A program made the position numbers and the translations under genes. Source: Branchiostoma floridae (lineage: Eukaryota; Chordata; Leptocardii; Amphioxiformes; Branchiostomatidae). From it: a DNA stretch of 64,000 nucleotides. The notes below the pieces were generated by a model that did no database searches, was not told the DNA's origin, and saw only the letters and a list, made by a program, of their open reading frames with translations. This document shows positions 41,292 to 52,058 of this stretch, piece by piece (position 1 is the first letter of the stretch; each line of letters begins with the position of its first letter). The stretch spans positions 28,173,175 through 28,237,174 of the forward strand of contig NC_049983.1 of assembly GCF_000003815.2 (NCBI RefSeq). Direction: 5' to 3'.

Positions 41292-41444
41292 CCATACTGC
41301 TTTGCGACCCAACCAGCCCCAGAGACAGAAAAACAGCATAGAGGATGTGGTCACCATGGCAACAGACAAGCCAGATGTAACACTAAACTCCCTTATATGG
41401 AGAAGCGAGTAATTTAATTCCACAGCGGCCCCGACACACATCAT
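41292..41444 (-). CDS. Candidate first exon of a membrane protein
   Basis: On the - strand ATG ATG (in ACAATGATGTG context) opens 51 codons that end exactly at TGG|GTAAGT, a strong donor, phase 0. It includes a hydrophobic stretch GLSVAMVTTSSMLFFCLWGW followed by LGRKA. No downstream exon is recognised toward lower coordinates, where the SINE and TTAA element lie. Family unknown. Confidence 0.35.
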
Positions 41445-41480
41445 TGTTAGTGAAGCTTATTCAGTAGGTGGAATCTTGTA

Positions 41481-41686
41481 GCCTCCTGTGCAGACTTCTG
41501 TAGCAGTTACTGTAGCGTTTATTTTTTGGGAAGCGCTGGTTTGGGATTCTCAACAAGGGCTTAGAGGTTTGCTATGCTGGAAAAGAATTTCTGGGTGCGG
41601 CAAAACTTCTTTTCCTGGCAAAGAGTCGACGTTAGCCCTCGTTGGAAATCGAGAATCAGCGCTCCCCAAACGTCTGCAAAGGAGGC
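41481..41686. mobile_element. Palindromic MITE with TA flanks
   Basis: Ends GCCTCCTGTGCAGAC and (complement) GCCTCCTTTGCAGAC are flanked by TA. The arms continue inward (GGGAAGCGCTGGTTTGGG against GGGGAGCGCTGATTCTCG). The open frames inside are by-products. It lies just 5-prime of the candidate exon on the - strand. Confidence 0.75.
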
Positions 41687-41949
41687 TATAGCTAGAAACT
41701 TGACAGCTGAAATACAGACCAGATCACACGCCAGAATTAGACAATTGTTGGCAGTTGGAAGGGAGAAAACGCCTCTTTGACAATTTGACCCCTGAACTTT
41801 GAAAAGTGAGACTGATAGTGAACCATGTGATTACCACAGACGCAGTTTGGACCATTTGGCTGTGTCTATCTCAGATTGGATAAGACGTCCTAGGGGTAAA
41901 GGCTCCTCTCAGGCTTGATTTAAAAACAACAACAATGAATTTAAAACGA

Positions 41950-42090
41950 GTCACTGCACACAGTATAAACACAAACTTACAAAGGTCACTGCACACCATA
42001 TGTACACAAACTTACAAAGGGTCACTGCACACGATGTAAACACAAACTTACAAAGGGTCACTGCACACGATGAAAACAGAAAAGCGTCAC
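41950..42090 (+). repeat. Tandem repeat, about 40 base unit
   Basis: Four units of GTCACTGCACAC followed by ACACAAACTTACAAAG. Confidence 0.88.
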
Positions 42091-43787
42091 TAGTGACATC
42101 TGGCAACATTGGTGGCAGATTACCTTTGTAAGAAACCGGTTTTCCATCAGGTGTATTGTTCAGAACGCCACCTGGCGAACCTCAGCAGTAGTTCAGAACC
42201 AGAACCTGAAGCACAATGCCAAAAGGTACTTGGAAAATAACGTTACAGAACATGGCAATATCCCACTGCACTTTTCCAAACTACTATGCTCAGGAGGGAC
42301 TCCAATGTCTACTACCTACATTACAATGAGATTGGTAGATTATTTGCTAGTGTTATAACTTCACAGGTTAGCCATTTACTTATATGTATCTAGAATTATG
42401 TGATAACGAGTTATGCTGTCCACAAACTGGTGTATAAAAATACAAAGCTCGCTGCAATACCGTAGGAAAATGTCAGTAAACGTCAGGTAAACCATTTTCG
42501 AACTTGGCCTTCCTTTCCACAACCGCTACACACCTACCAAAAATCACAAAGTTCCATCGACAAGTTCTCGAGTTACTTGCTGTTGACCTACATATAGACC
42601 CAACATAACCGAGAACATGTGTTCATGTTATGTGCCACGCCATGGAAATAGAAAAGTTCGGAATAAAGTTCTTCATAGGATGAAACTCAAGTAATTTACT
42701 GCCCGCAGTTGCATTGCAGAATACTAAGGCTGGATTTAAGACTCTTTGACACAGCATGCAGATGAGCACATGACGTGGGTCAGTCTCTTCATTTATCTAT
42801 TTATTGGTTCTGGCTGTTCAGCACGCACAGCCAGAGCTGCCCAACCAGCCTGTGGATTTTACACAGGTCTAGCCCTGCTGGCAGACAAGGACGGTTACAA
42901 ATGGAATTTGACAAGGACAGGATAATTATCAAGTACATAAAAGAACATGATGTAATATAGTTGTTTTTTGTTTTTTTGTTCTCCTGTCGATTTGACAGAT
43001 GAGGAGACAGACAGGCTATTTGCCTGTTTGCCTGACCTGCACATGACTTTTTTTGGTGAAGGAGGGGTGTGTAATTAGTTCTCTACCTTCTCGTCCGCTG
43101 GAGCACTAAGTCTCATAGCACTAAGTAGTCATAGTATCTACAACAGTATTTATCAACAACAACATATACAGCGAGAGGTCATGCTGGGTCACTGTATACA
43201 CCTGTAAGGGTCCCCTTAAGACATCCCCAGAGTTTTCTATTAAAGGCGGAGTTTTCTTTTGGAGGAAGCAGCAGTTGTGACAGTGCGAGTAGAAGTAAGG
43301 AGGGTGTTCCAGGGTGAATGTTGCTCTGTTAAAAGAATATTCTCTGAATCTCTGGCTGGACTTAATTGAGTTCAGATGTCAGGTGGGTCGCTGTTCCTGA
43401 AGGAAGTAATGTGACTCAAGTGGCAGATGCCACGGGTTCTGGGGTACAAGGGTTGAACGGTGTTCAGGGCAGCGTTCATTGAGGAAGTTGTTCCGGGTAA
43501 AAGCGGTGTGGAATCGTCGTTGGAACTGCAGTGATGGTTCAGTGTCTTGTTTCAGTTTCTCTCGTTGTGCTGCCACGGTTCTTCTGATGTGTGGGGGATC
43601 TCTAGTTCCCACATTTACCATTTACTCAAACATTTATTGTTGTCTCATAGATATGGTAGAAGACTGCATTATCTGCCTGTAAATATAAGTTTTATACCAA
43701 CGTTTATACTCATCATGTTACTGGGTATCAAAGTATTTCCAGGAAGTTAATCCACCAGGAGTCTATTTCGCACCCTTACGTCTGAAC
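42091..43787. other. No gene seen
   Basis: Intergenic DNA. The region 43260-43640 has overlapping open frames on both strands without domain landmarks and may be an old LINE piece, but I cannot show it. Confidence 0.5.
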
Positions 43788-44634
43788 ACCCTGGAAGAAT
43801 TGCAAAGGAAATGGCTTATGCAGTTCAATCCTGATAAGTGCTATATCATACACATGACGAACAAACGCACACCAAATGTGTCTCATTACCAGTTTTGTGG
43901 TCAGACATTAAAAACCCAACCATACCTAGGTGTTACGTTAACAACTGGGCTTAAGTGGGGTGTCCATGTTAATAGAATAGCAACCAAGGCTAAACAGACA
44001 TTTTGAGTGATCAAACGCAACTTGTGGGCATGCCCAATCTTTGTAAAATGACTTGCATACACGTCACTGGTAAGATATAACCTTGAATATACCGCTACAG
44101 TATGGAACCCGTATACAAAGAAAGACAAAGATAAACTTGGAAGCTTACAGAACCAAGCTGCCCAAATCTGTACAAACAACTACAACAGGGATTCTAGTGT
44201 TACCAAAATAAAAACAGATTTGCAGTGGAAGTCACTTGAAGACAGAAGGAAAATGTCCAGACTTTGCATGATGTACAAAATGACCAATAAACTGGTGGAC
44301 GTACCGACTGATAAGTATCTAATACCGGCTGAACAAAGAAATGACTTCAAGTACCAGAGTTACCAACCTAGGGTTGATGTGTTCAAAAATACGTACTTTC
44401 CCAGAACTATCGTAGAGTGGAATGTGTTATCACCAAGTACAGTAGGGGCATCTTCTTTTGCTAGTTTTAAAGAACACTTGCAGATAGATATCGATGTGCA
44501 AAAGTTAGGTGAGACGGGTCGTTCGTTGTAACATAACCAACTGCTGCCGCGCCGCGTGCCTGCCAAGCTGGTGTGTTACGCTGAACGGCGGTTTTACCGG
44601 CTATTTACATGTAGATACAGATACAGATACAGAC
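43788..44634 (+). pseudogene. CR1/Jockey-like LINE, 3-prime end with simple-repeat tail
   Basis: ORF2 C-terminal landmarks in order: LEELQRKWLMQFNPDKC, YLGVTLTTGLKWGVHV, then after a stop near 44004 KRNLWACPIFVK, RYNLEYTATVWNPYTKK, LQWKSLEDRRKMSRLCMMYK and FPRTIVEWNVLSPS, ending at 44531. At least two in-frame stops lie in the middle, so it is dead and 5-prime truncated. A 3-prime UTR of about 80 bases and a (GATACA)n tail at about 44611-44634 complete the insertion. Confidence 0.85.
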
Positions 44635-45107
44635 GTTGTTCCGCACAAGTTGTCAATGAGTCATTTGGTAGCACATGTAGTGGTACAGTGGGACCGCTAG
44701 ATGTCATCAATGTACCTGCACGATAAGCGACCTTGTGTACAACCGGTTTTACATCTTAAGGTTTTATAGAAGGTCATTTGCCGCCATGTTCCTTCTAACT
44801 GATCAATGTTTTTGGCAACTTGTGAAGTGTTGACTATGGATAGGTTATTTACTTCGTCAGTTAGAGATTTACCATGTGCTCTGGACGACAAGCGATGCAT
44901 GGATTATGGGTGACGTGTGGAGGTCATATCCGACTTAGGAATACGTCTTGTGACTTGGACAGAAAGCTTGCTTCAAGAGAGCAGAGAACAACAATGGTGC
45001 GTGTTATAGTTCTTGACAATTGGTTCTATAAATGTGGAGGCTGGATCGGAATGTCTTTTTTAATTCATCAGTACTACAACAGAAGTTGACTGATGTATAG
45101 CATATCT
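44635..45107. other. No gene seen
   Basis: Spacer between the LINE end and the first copy of the segmental array. Confidence 0.45.
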
Positions 45108-48100
45108 AATGGGTTAAAGTTTGAGCGTTTGTCCCTTGGTTTATGTGTGATGTAGCTGTTCTATTCTAGTTCCCTGAAGGGGAAATCTTACATCAAACCT
45201 TCACTTGGTACATTATACAGCCCTAACCTGGCTGGAGATTTTCTTCTAGACACGACCATTTTGGAACCTCTGTGTGTGGACTGCTTACTAGTCTTGCCCG
45301 GAGCACGTCTTTTCAATACGGATGTGTGTGGTATATTCTGTGGATGAGGTTTTAAACAGCCTGTGTTCGAATGTTCATGAGATGTCAAATGATAAACAAC
45401 ATTTAGCTGATCTGGCCTAGCCATTTACTACTGTTCTAATATATTTACCTTATTGTCTGAAATTGAAGAACATTGTTTAAAAACGGGATCCAATTTCCTT
45501 CCAAAGGCGAACTTCTATGTATAAAATGTTCCCTGCTGATATTTCGCTGGTAAGAAAACAAATCTGTTAACGAGCAAGTTTCCAGGTGATCGAACATCAT
45601 CGCTTCGCAAACAGCTGCCGACAGGTCGGATAACTCCGTGACCTTTTCACGCATGAACAGATCGCAGCAGACATTTTACCGCCTCCAAACTGTGAGATAG
45701 TCGCGTCGGTGGCCTGTTGGACGGACATTTGTATCGTGTAAAAATTGTGGCACTGAGGAAGTTTAGAAACTCTATTGAAGTAAAAACTGTCTGTAACAAG
45801 GGTGTGCAAGATTTGACACGTCGTTTTGAGGTTCTATGCAATGAGAGCGAGAAAGACAATGCCGTTGGGGGAAACACCAAATTGAGTATAAATGACCATT
45901 TTAAGAACACGTTTTTTTACCTCAGTGAATTGTATTGATAGATGCAGAGTTTAGATGCAGAGATAACAGAGAAGCAAATATTACATACCCATTTTAAGGA
46001 AATAGGCAAAGCACCCACTACCTGAGTGGGTTCTTTCGTAAAAGTTTTCCAACCTTGTGATCCTAAGTTAACCATTATTGAAAGTGTTTCTCTCAGGCGT
46101 TATGGCACAGAAACGGATACTCACATTACGCACCCACCTTATAAATCTAGTTTCAAAGTCCTTGTGGAAATTAATCCTTATAAATGTGACTTTTGCGGTG
46201 ATTTTACATTTACGTGCAAAAAGATATAGTGCGTAACAACTTTGCAATACTATCTTGGGGTCAGACGGGTCACAGCAATGTAGCAGTTCAAGAGGGTTGA
46301 ATAGACGCACACTAAAAGTCCGAAAATAGCTTGACAACATGAGATGGTGATGAAACATTTTGGACAAATAAAAATTGTTAGACTTCTTTTGGTACATGGT
46401 TGAAAGCGTTGAAATTTATTGAAATAGGTTCACAGGGAAATGTTAAAAGTTGTTGTATAAACCTGATAAAGTTGACAGGAAATCCTGGGTAAGCTTGGTT
46501 AACCAGCTTTTATTTTTCTTAAGGGCGTCATAAGCATGATATGATCAAGAATTTGGCAATAGAGAAGGTTTATTTATATCTTTATAAAAAGGAAAAAAAG
46601 CAGGCAATTCCATCATGGAAAAATAAGGTTGCAAATACACAAAGGCTATGAAAATAGTGCACAATCAAAGAATGATTTGCAACAGAAAATTTGATACGGG
46701 CGACATGCTATAAGGTAACAAAACATCGATCAGTTTTTTAGGGTATCGAACGTCAGAAAATGAACATACTTTTTGAGATTTTGGAACGCTCAGCATATCT
46801 CATAGTTAATCATTATTCAAGGAAAATTAACTGGCTTTTAACAAGTTGCTAGCCAATAATCTCGGCCAGTAGATCCTACGGTGGCATAAGATGGTATCAT
46901 AAAGCTGGCCAAGAGTTAAATCCGCCAACCTAATGTCAGGCCAAACTTCTTGGCCAGCGTATGATACTATCTTAGGCCACCGGCCGTAGGATTAACTAAC
47001 GAAGACTTTCTTACCTCAGAACATGAGTTTCACTTGCATTAGTTGTAATTCTTTTGGCATCTTATATCACATTAGAAAAGCTTATTCTTGACTTGCAGTA
47101 ACGTTATATCTAGATGTTGCTATTAAAGTTAGTGAAGATAACATATGATACTAAGTGCAATATGGTAATGCAGTATAAATTAAACAACTACGACTTGAAA
47201 CTGAATGTGAATGGATCTGTATGAACGTGGATTATCGTCACTGATACGTTCCAATGCGGATCAAAAGGCGATTATTAGAGCAAGCGAATATCTATATCTA
47301 TATTATGTACAATGCGTGTGTAAAATTGTTCATAGACTTGTCAGTACTTTAATTGATGTAACGGATATATCTCTTTATATAGTTCGTCTGACCCGTACCC
47401 TTACCTCTTCCCTTATGACCTCACTGAAAACGGCAGGCCGATTTGAGGTTGTCATGAATAAGGTTTAAACAAAGAAATATAACATGTAGCAAGAATGTTG
47501 TGAGAATCATGAAAAGTCAACAGTATCTAGACAGAAGTATCAACTGATTTCTAAATAAACTTTCCATACTTAATGTACCAAATAAAGCCATGATAACAAC
47601 AGACCAATCTTTGACCGCCCTCGAAGATTAGCAGAAAGGAAATGACTTTTCTTCCCGACGTTACAGGATGAATGACGTTACAGTGTGGTAACCGGGAATC
47701 CAGATCATTACCAGGGCCCACACACGCCAGCTCTTCGGCACAAACTGTAACATACCCCGAGGACATTCGGCCTCAGCCCCGCCTCCACCCCGAAGGCCCT
47801 CTTGATTGGATTCAGTCAGGCGAAATCACCGGGATGAGCTTAGCTGGCCGGCGGGGATAGAAGCTCACCCTGCCGAGGACTCCCCGTCTGGAACCCCGGG
47901 GGAAGCCAGAAGGGATAGGGTGATAGGGTGGATTTAAAGTTGAAAAGTAAATCTGTCCAGATTTTACTTCGTTTTTCGCTTAAATCTTCCATCACACATG
48001 TTCCTGTGGTTGAGGATAATAATTCCCCACTGATTTCGTGTTTGGTACTCGCTTTTGAAGTTTATGTGCATGCGTGTTGCTTTGGCCCATCGGTGGCTAA

Positions 48101-48320
48101 AGAAGAAATAAACTTCAATCGAAAGGTACAAATGATAGAGACTTTCTCTCTTGGTCAGTTGGCGGGGACTGGGAGCTGTTTTAGAGCACGTTGTTGTTCA
48201 GCACACCTGGTTTTCAGCTCACCGAGCCTTCGTATAGAACATTGGGGCCCGCATGTATACGTACCTGGGGCCTGGGGACAAGTCTGGTTGACGTCACTGT
48301 CATTCTTTGTGGCTTAGGGA
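45108..48320. repeat. Segmental array, copy 1 (diverged, expanded)
   Basis: Contains array modules in order: A (GGTTTATGTGTGATGTAGCT, 45139), C (ACCCGTACCCTTACCTCTT, 47392), D (GAATGACGTTACAGTG, 47669) and E (GTACAAATGATAGAGACTTT, 48126). Some 1.7 kb of other DNA, including a palindromic element, separates A from C, so this is the most disrupted copy. No credible gene. Confidence 0.7.
46871..46994. mobile_element. Short palindromic element
   Basis: Inverted arms 46871-46915 and 46947-46994 pair ATCCTACGG, TGGCATAAGATGGTATCAT and GCTGGCCAAGA with their complements. About 30 bases form the loop. Non-coding MITE-like hairpin. Confidence 0.65.
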
Positions 48321-48841
48321 CCCTTAGAATTACGTTAGAATTGCCCTGAAATCGACGTTTTAAGACAAACCACCGTTATGATGAAGGAGACAATCTTTTG
48401 TTACCCAGTTTTGTTCTTCATTACTCAGGACTCAATGAAGGAGTGTACTTTTTGTATTCTTCAATGCGTGGTATCAAAAGGAACGCCTGACTCGTTAAAA
48501 AAAGCCTTTAAAATCTATCCAAGTCTCATCTTTATGAGGTAGTGTAGGGCCTTGTGTGCGGCTGGTTCTGTCACAGTATGCTTATGACCCTGAGCCTGAC
48601 GTCGAAGCTCTGGAATATCCGTAGTTTGAGAAAAGACGATCCTTGGTGGAGGGTTAAGGCATGGATACAATTGGCACCGCTGTCAGTCCTTGAGATTCAA
48701 CTAACTTTGGATGAAATCCATGCAATTGAGTTGACATGGCCTCGTGTTGCCCAATTAAAAACGCACCAAACAAGTAAAGACTAGGTGTGACCATCTATGG
48801 TAACATCGTCGCGTCTGGTGATGAAGATCTCTAAAGGAAAT

Positions 48842-49111
48842 GTCACTTCATAAGAACAAAGGCGAGGCGCTTATTTTAAAATTCGACACATCCATCACCA
48901 AGCCCTCACCCATCTATAGATAGCACAGAGGACAATGGAAGCGACCAAACCTAGGTCAATAAGGCCAAGGATACATATCACCTGAGTACAGTAAAACGTG
49001 TTGTATTCGTGATGCGTCTGTGATGATTCTTTACTTACCTTTACCGAGAAGGCCATGGTTGGGGGAGCATTCGTGTATGTGCTTGTGTGTGTTTGTGTTT
49101 GTGTGTGTGTG

Positions 49112-49166
<55 letters not shown>

Positions 49167-49300
49167 ATATGTATGTGTGTGTGCATGTGTGTGCGCGCAT
49201 GTATGTGTGTGTGTGTGTGTGCGTATGTATGTATGTGTGTGTGTGTGCGTATGTATGTGTGTGTGTGTATATGTCTGTGAGTGTCCGCCTGCGCGGCAAA
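48842..49300. repeat. Duplicated segment 1 with GT microsatellite
   Basis: About 230 bases (48842-49072) matching 51001-51200, followed by (GT)n/(GTAT)n to about 49280. The shared part holds a 57-base block (48982-49038) that on the - strand starts GTAAGTAAAG and ends CTCAG, like a minimal intron. Confidence 0.8.
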
Positions 49301-50383
49301 CTCCCTTCCCACCAAAAAACCCCAGCCCCGCTCGAAGTCTGCGACGGAGTCTCTGTTTCTAATGGAGTGCCCGTCCTTCCATACTCTGTTTCTTATATAG
49401 TGCCCGTCCTTCCATACTCTGATGAACCAATGTCTTCTTACACACCACATCAGAAGTCCAGATGATCACACTCATGTCAATATTCCCCATCGGCATCCCT
49501 CGTCTTCAAGTTAACCTGTGTTCTCCTTGTTGTTTCTATTTATTATGCTACAATGTATCACTTTTTTTTCTAAAAGTTAACGAAAGGTGGGAACGAATGA
49601 CACTTGTCCTTTTATTATTAGTCAGATTAAATATGTTTGGATTAATTTCACATCACGCCCGAATTGTTTACAGATTAAGAGGGAACCCAGTGGTCAGTTG
49701 TCACTATATCCCCACGATGCGTTGCCAGGCAGAGAGGACACTGTGTGGCCGGGAATCAGTGACACCTCATGCCGACAGAGTGAGCAGACCGTCCCGTGTT
49801 CTTAACCGGGCCCGGCCAGGCAGTTTTCGGAAAACAGAAATGTGACCTAGGCCTCAGCGGGGCGGGTTGCTTTCAAATTGGTGCTTTATTAGACCATTAG
49901 CTGAGATACAAAACTTTAAAAAGATTTACACAGCTAATCTTCCTGGACATGATACATGTCTAAGCTCACCGATCTGTGACAAACTTTCCTTCGGGGCAGG
50001 TTGGATGAACCGCCGTAGAGCTGCTCGGTGTAGGCCCTCGAAACAGTTTGACATCACGGCTTTGGAATGAAATCATACCGACTGGCACAAAAGTATACTG
50101 GCTATGAACAAGTCATTTCTGAACAAATTCAAATCACTCGTCTTCCACACATGCCATTGCTCTGTCTCACGGTCAACTGATTTATATTGATAGTCTTTGT
50201 GGTTGAAATTAGGGAAGCTATTTGATAATTCGCAGGGATAGCTGTTTAATCTGATAGAATTTGTGGCGTGCTGGCTAAAAGACAATGTTTAGCAGCCCAG
50301 TCGATGTCGCTGTCAATGGAATTCGTGGCCGAAAGTTTAACAGGAAATTGGAGCGGTGGTACATTACACACCACCTTCCCTCA
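49301..50383. other. No gene seen
   Basis: Contains a duplicated GTGCCCGTCCTTCCATACTC phrase near 49360-49420 and a degraded F-module-like stretch near 49500-49560. Open frames lack support. Confidence 0.45.
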
Positions 50384-50760
50384 CAACGTGACGTTTATGG
50401 TGGCACTACTGTACGGACGGTGATCTCACCGGGCAAAACAAACAAACAAACAAACAATCAAACAAACAAAGACACAAAACAACGTGACGTTTATGGTGGC
50501 ACTACTGTCCGGACGGTGATCTTACGGGGCAAACAAACAAACAAACAAACAAACCACAGGGACATAATAACAACGTGATGTTTATGGTGGCACTACTGTA
50601 CGGACGGTGTTCTCACCGGGCCAAACAAACAAACAAACAAACAAACAAACAAACAAACCACAGGGACATAATAACAACGTGACGTTTATGGTCGCACTAC
50701 TGTACGGACGGTGTTCTTACGGGGCAAACAAATAAACAAACAAACAAACCACAGGGACTC
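50384..50760 (+). repeat. Composite tandem repeat: unique 50-mer plus (AAAC)n
   Basis: Four units, each starting ACGTGACGTTTATGGTGG (about 50386, 50482, 50575, 50676), then CACTACTGTACGGACGGTG, a GGGC and (AAAC)n of variable length, with CACAGGGACATAATAA before the next unit. It looks like an LTR-less retroposon end (tail plus body) that became tandem. Confidence 0.85.
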
Positions 50761-51000
50761 AATAAAGGTTCGTCTCCAAGCAGATGTAGGGAGCGGGTTA
50801 CTACACTGTAAAGGTCAATGTACGCAAGTATCGGTGGTTGACACCAGGGTTGGGCCTGCCTAATCTCCAAGCAGATCTTGCGTGGCCGACAGGGGAGTAA
50901 ATTGTAATGTACGCAAGTATCGGTGGATCAGGGTTGGGCAAGCTCCCTCCCGAAACGTGCCATGTACCCAGGTACCCCCTATGACGCGTAGGGAGAGGTG
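50761..51000. repeat. CCAAGCAGA-type termini and duplicated phrase
   Basis: Two CTCCAAGCAGATnT motifs (about 50772 and 50862) and two copies of AATGTACGCAAGTATCGGTG about 90 bases apart. The only cluster of this terminal motif outside the first 13 kb. Confidence 0.6.
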
Positions 51001-51208
51001 CTTATTTTAAAACGACACATCCATCATCAAGCCCACACCCGTCTGTAGATGTCACAGAGAACAATGGGAGCGGCCAAACCTCGGTAAATAAGGCGAAGGA
51101 CGAACATCACCTCAGCACAGTAAAACGTGTTGTATTTGTAATGCGTCTGTGATGATCCTTTACTTACCTTTACCAAGAAGTGCTTTGTTTGGGGCAGCGT
51201 TCCTGTAC

Positions 51209-51250
<42 letters not shown>

Positions 51251-51252
51251 GT

Positions 51253-51324
<72 letters not shown>

Positions 51325-51358
51325 GTGTGTATGTGTGTGTGTGTATGTATGTATGTGT

Positions 51359-51432
<74 letters not shown>

Positions 51433-51540
51433 TATGCCAACGATACGAAGCTGACATTATTGAGCACAAATATCGTCACTTCTTACCTACTCTGAGGAAC
51501 CCATATCTTCTTACATACATACATACATCATCGACCGGAG
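51001..51540. repeat. Duplicated segment 2 with long GT microsatellite
   Basis: Copy of 48842-49300. The 57-base intron-like block is at 51111-51167, and (GT)n with GTAT interruptions runs 51209-51431, followed by the shared TACTCTGAnGAACC phrase. Confidence 0.85.
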
Positions 51541-52058
51541 GTCGGGACAAGGCTAGTACATGCTATACTTACTATACATACTATGTCAGGAGTCCAGATC
51601 CTCACAATGAAACAAGTATATATATATCCTATGATATCTTCCAATATCTTCCCAGATACTATATGAGAAGTTACCACAATCCTTAAGAGTTGATGAATGG
51701 ACGTGGAGTTACTATAGTCAGACGGTTAGGGGAATTTGTATATAAAGCATTTACTTTTGCTATAGCATCACGTCAAAGTCAATATAAATCATTCCCATCC
51801 TTCAAATTCGTCGTCCATCTCTCCAAGTTAACCTGTCCTGCTTGTTGCTTTTGGTGATTTACAAATTCTCGAAGTACATTACAATGCATCACTCTCAATT
51901 TTTTTAGTTAAGTAAGTGTAAGAAAAACTGACATCTGTCCATGTATTATAAGAATGGATTTGCTTTGATTTAGCTATAGGGTAATAATTATCATGATTTC
52001 TTTAGGACTAAAGACGTATAAAGAACTGTTGTTTTGATTATTTACTAACGTTATATAT
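51541..52058. other. No gene seen
   Basis: Lead-in to the second array copy. CATA repeats near 51510-51530 and AT-rich DNA. Confidence 0.45.
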
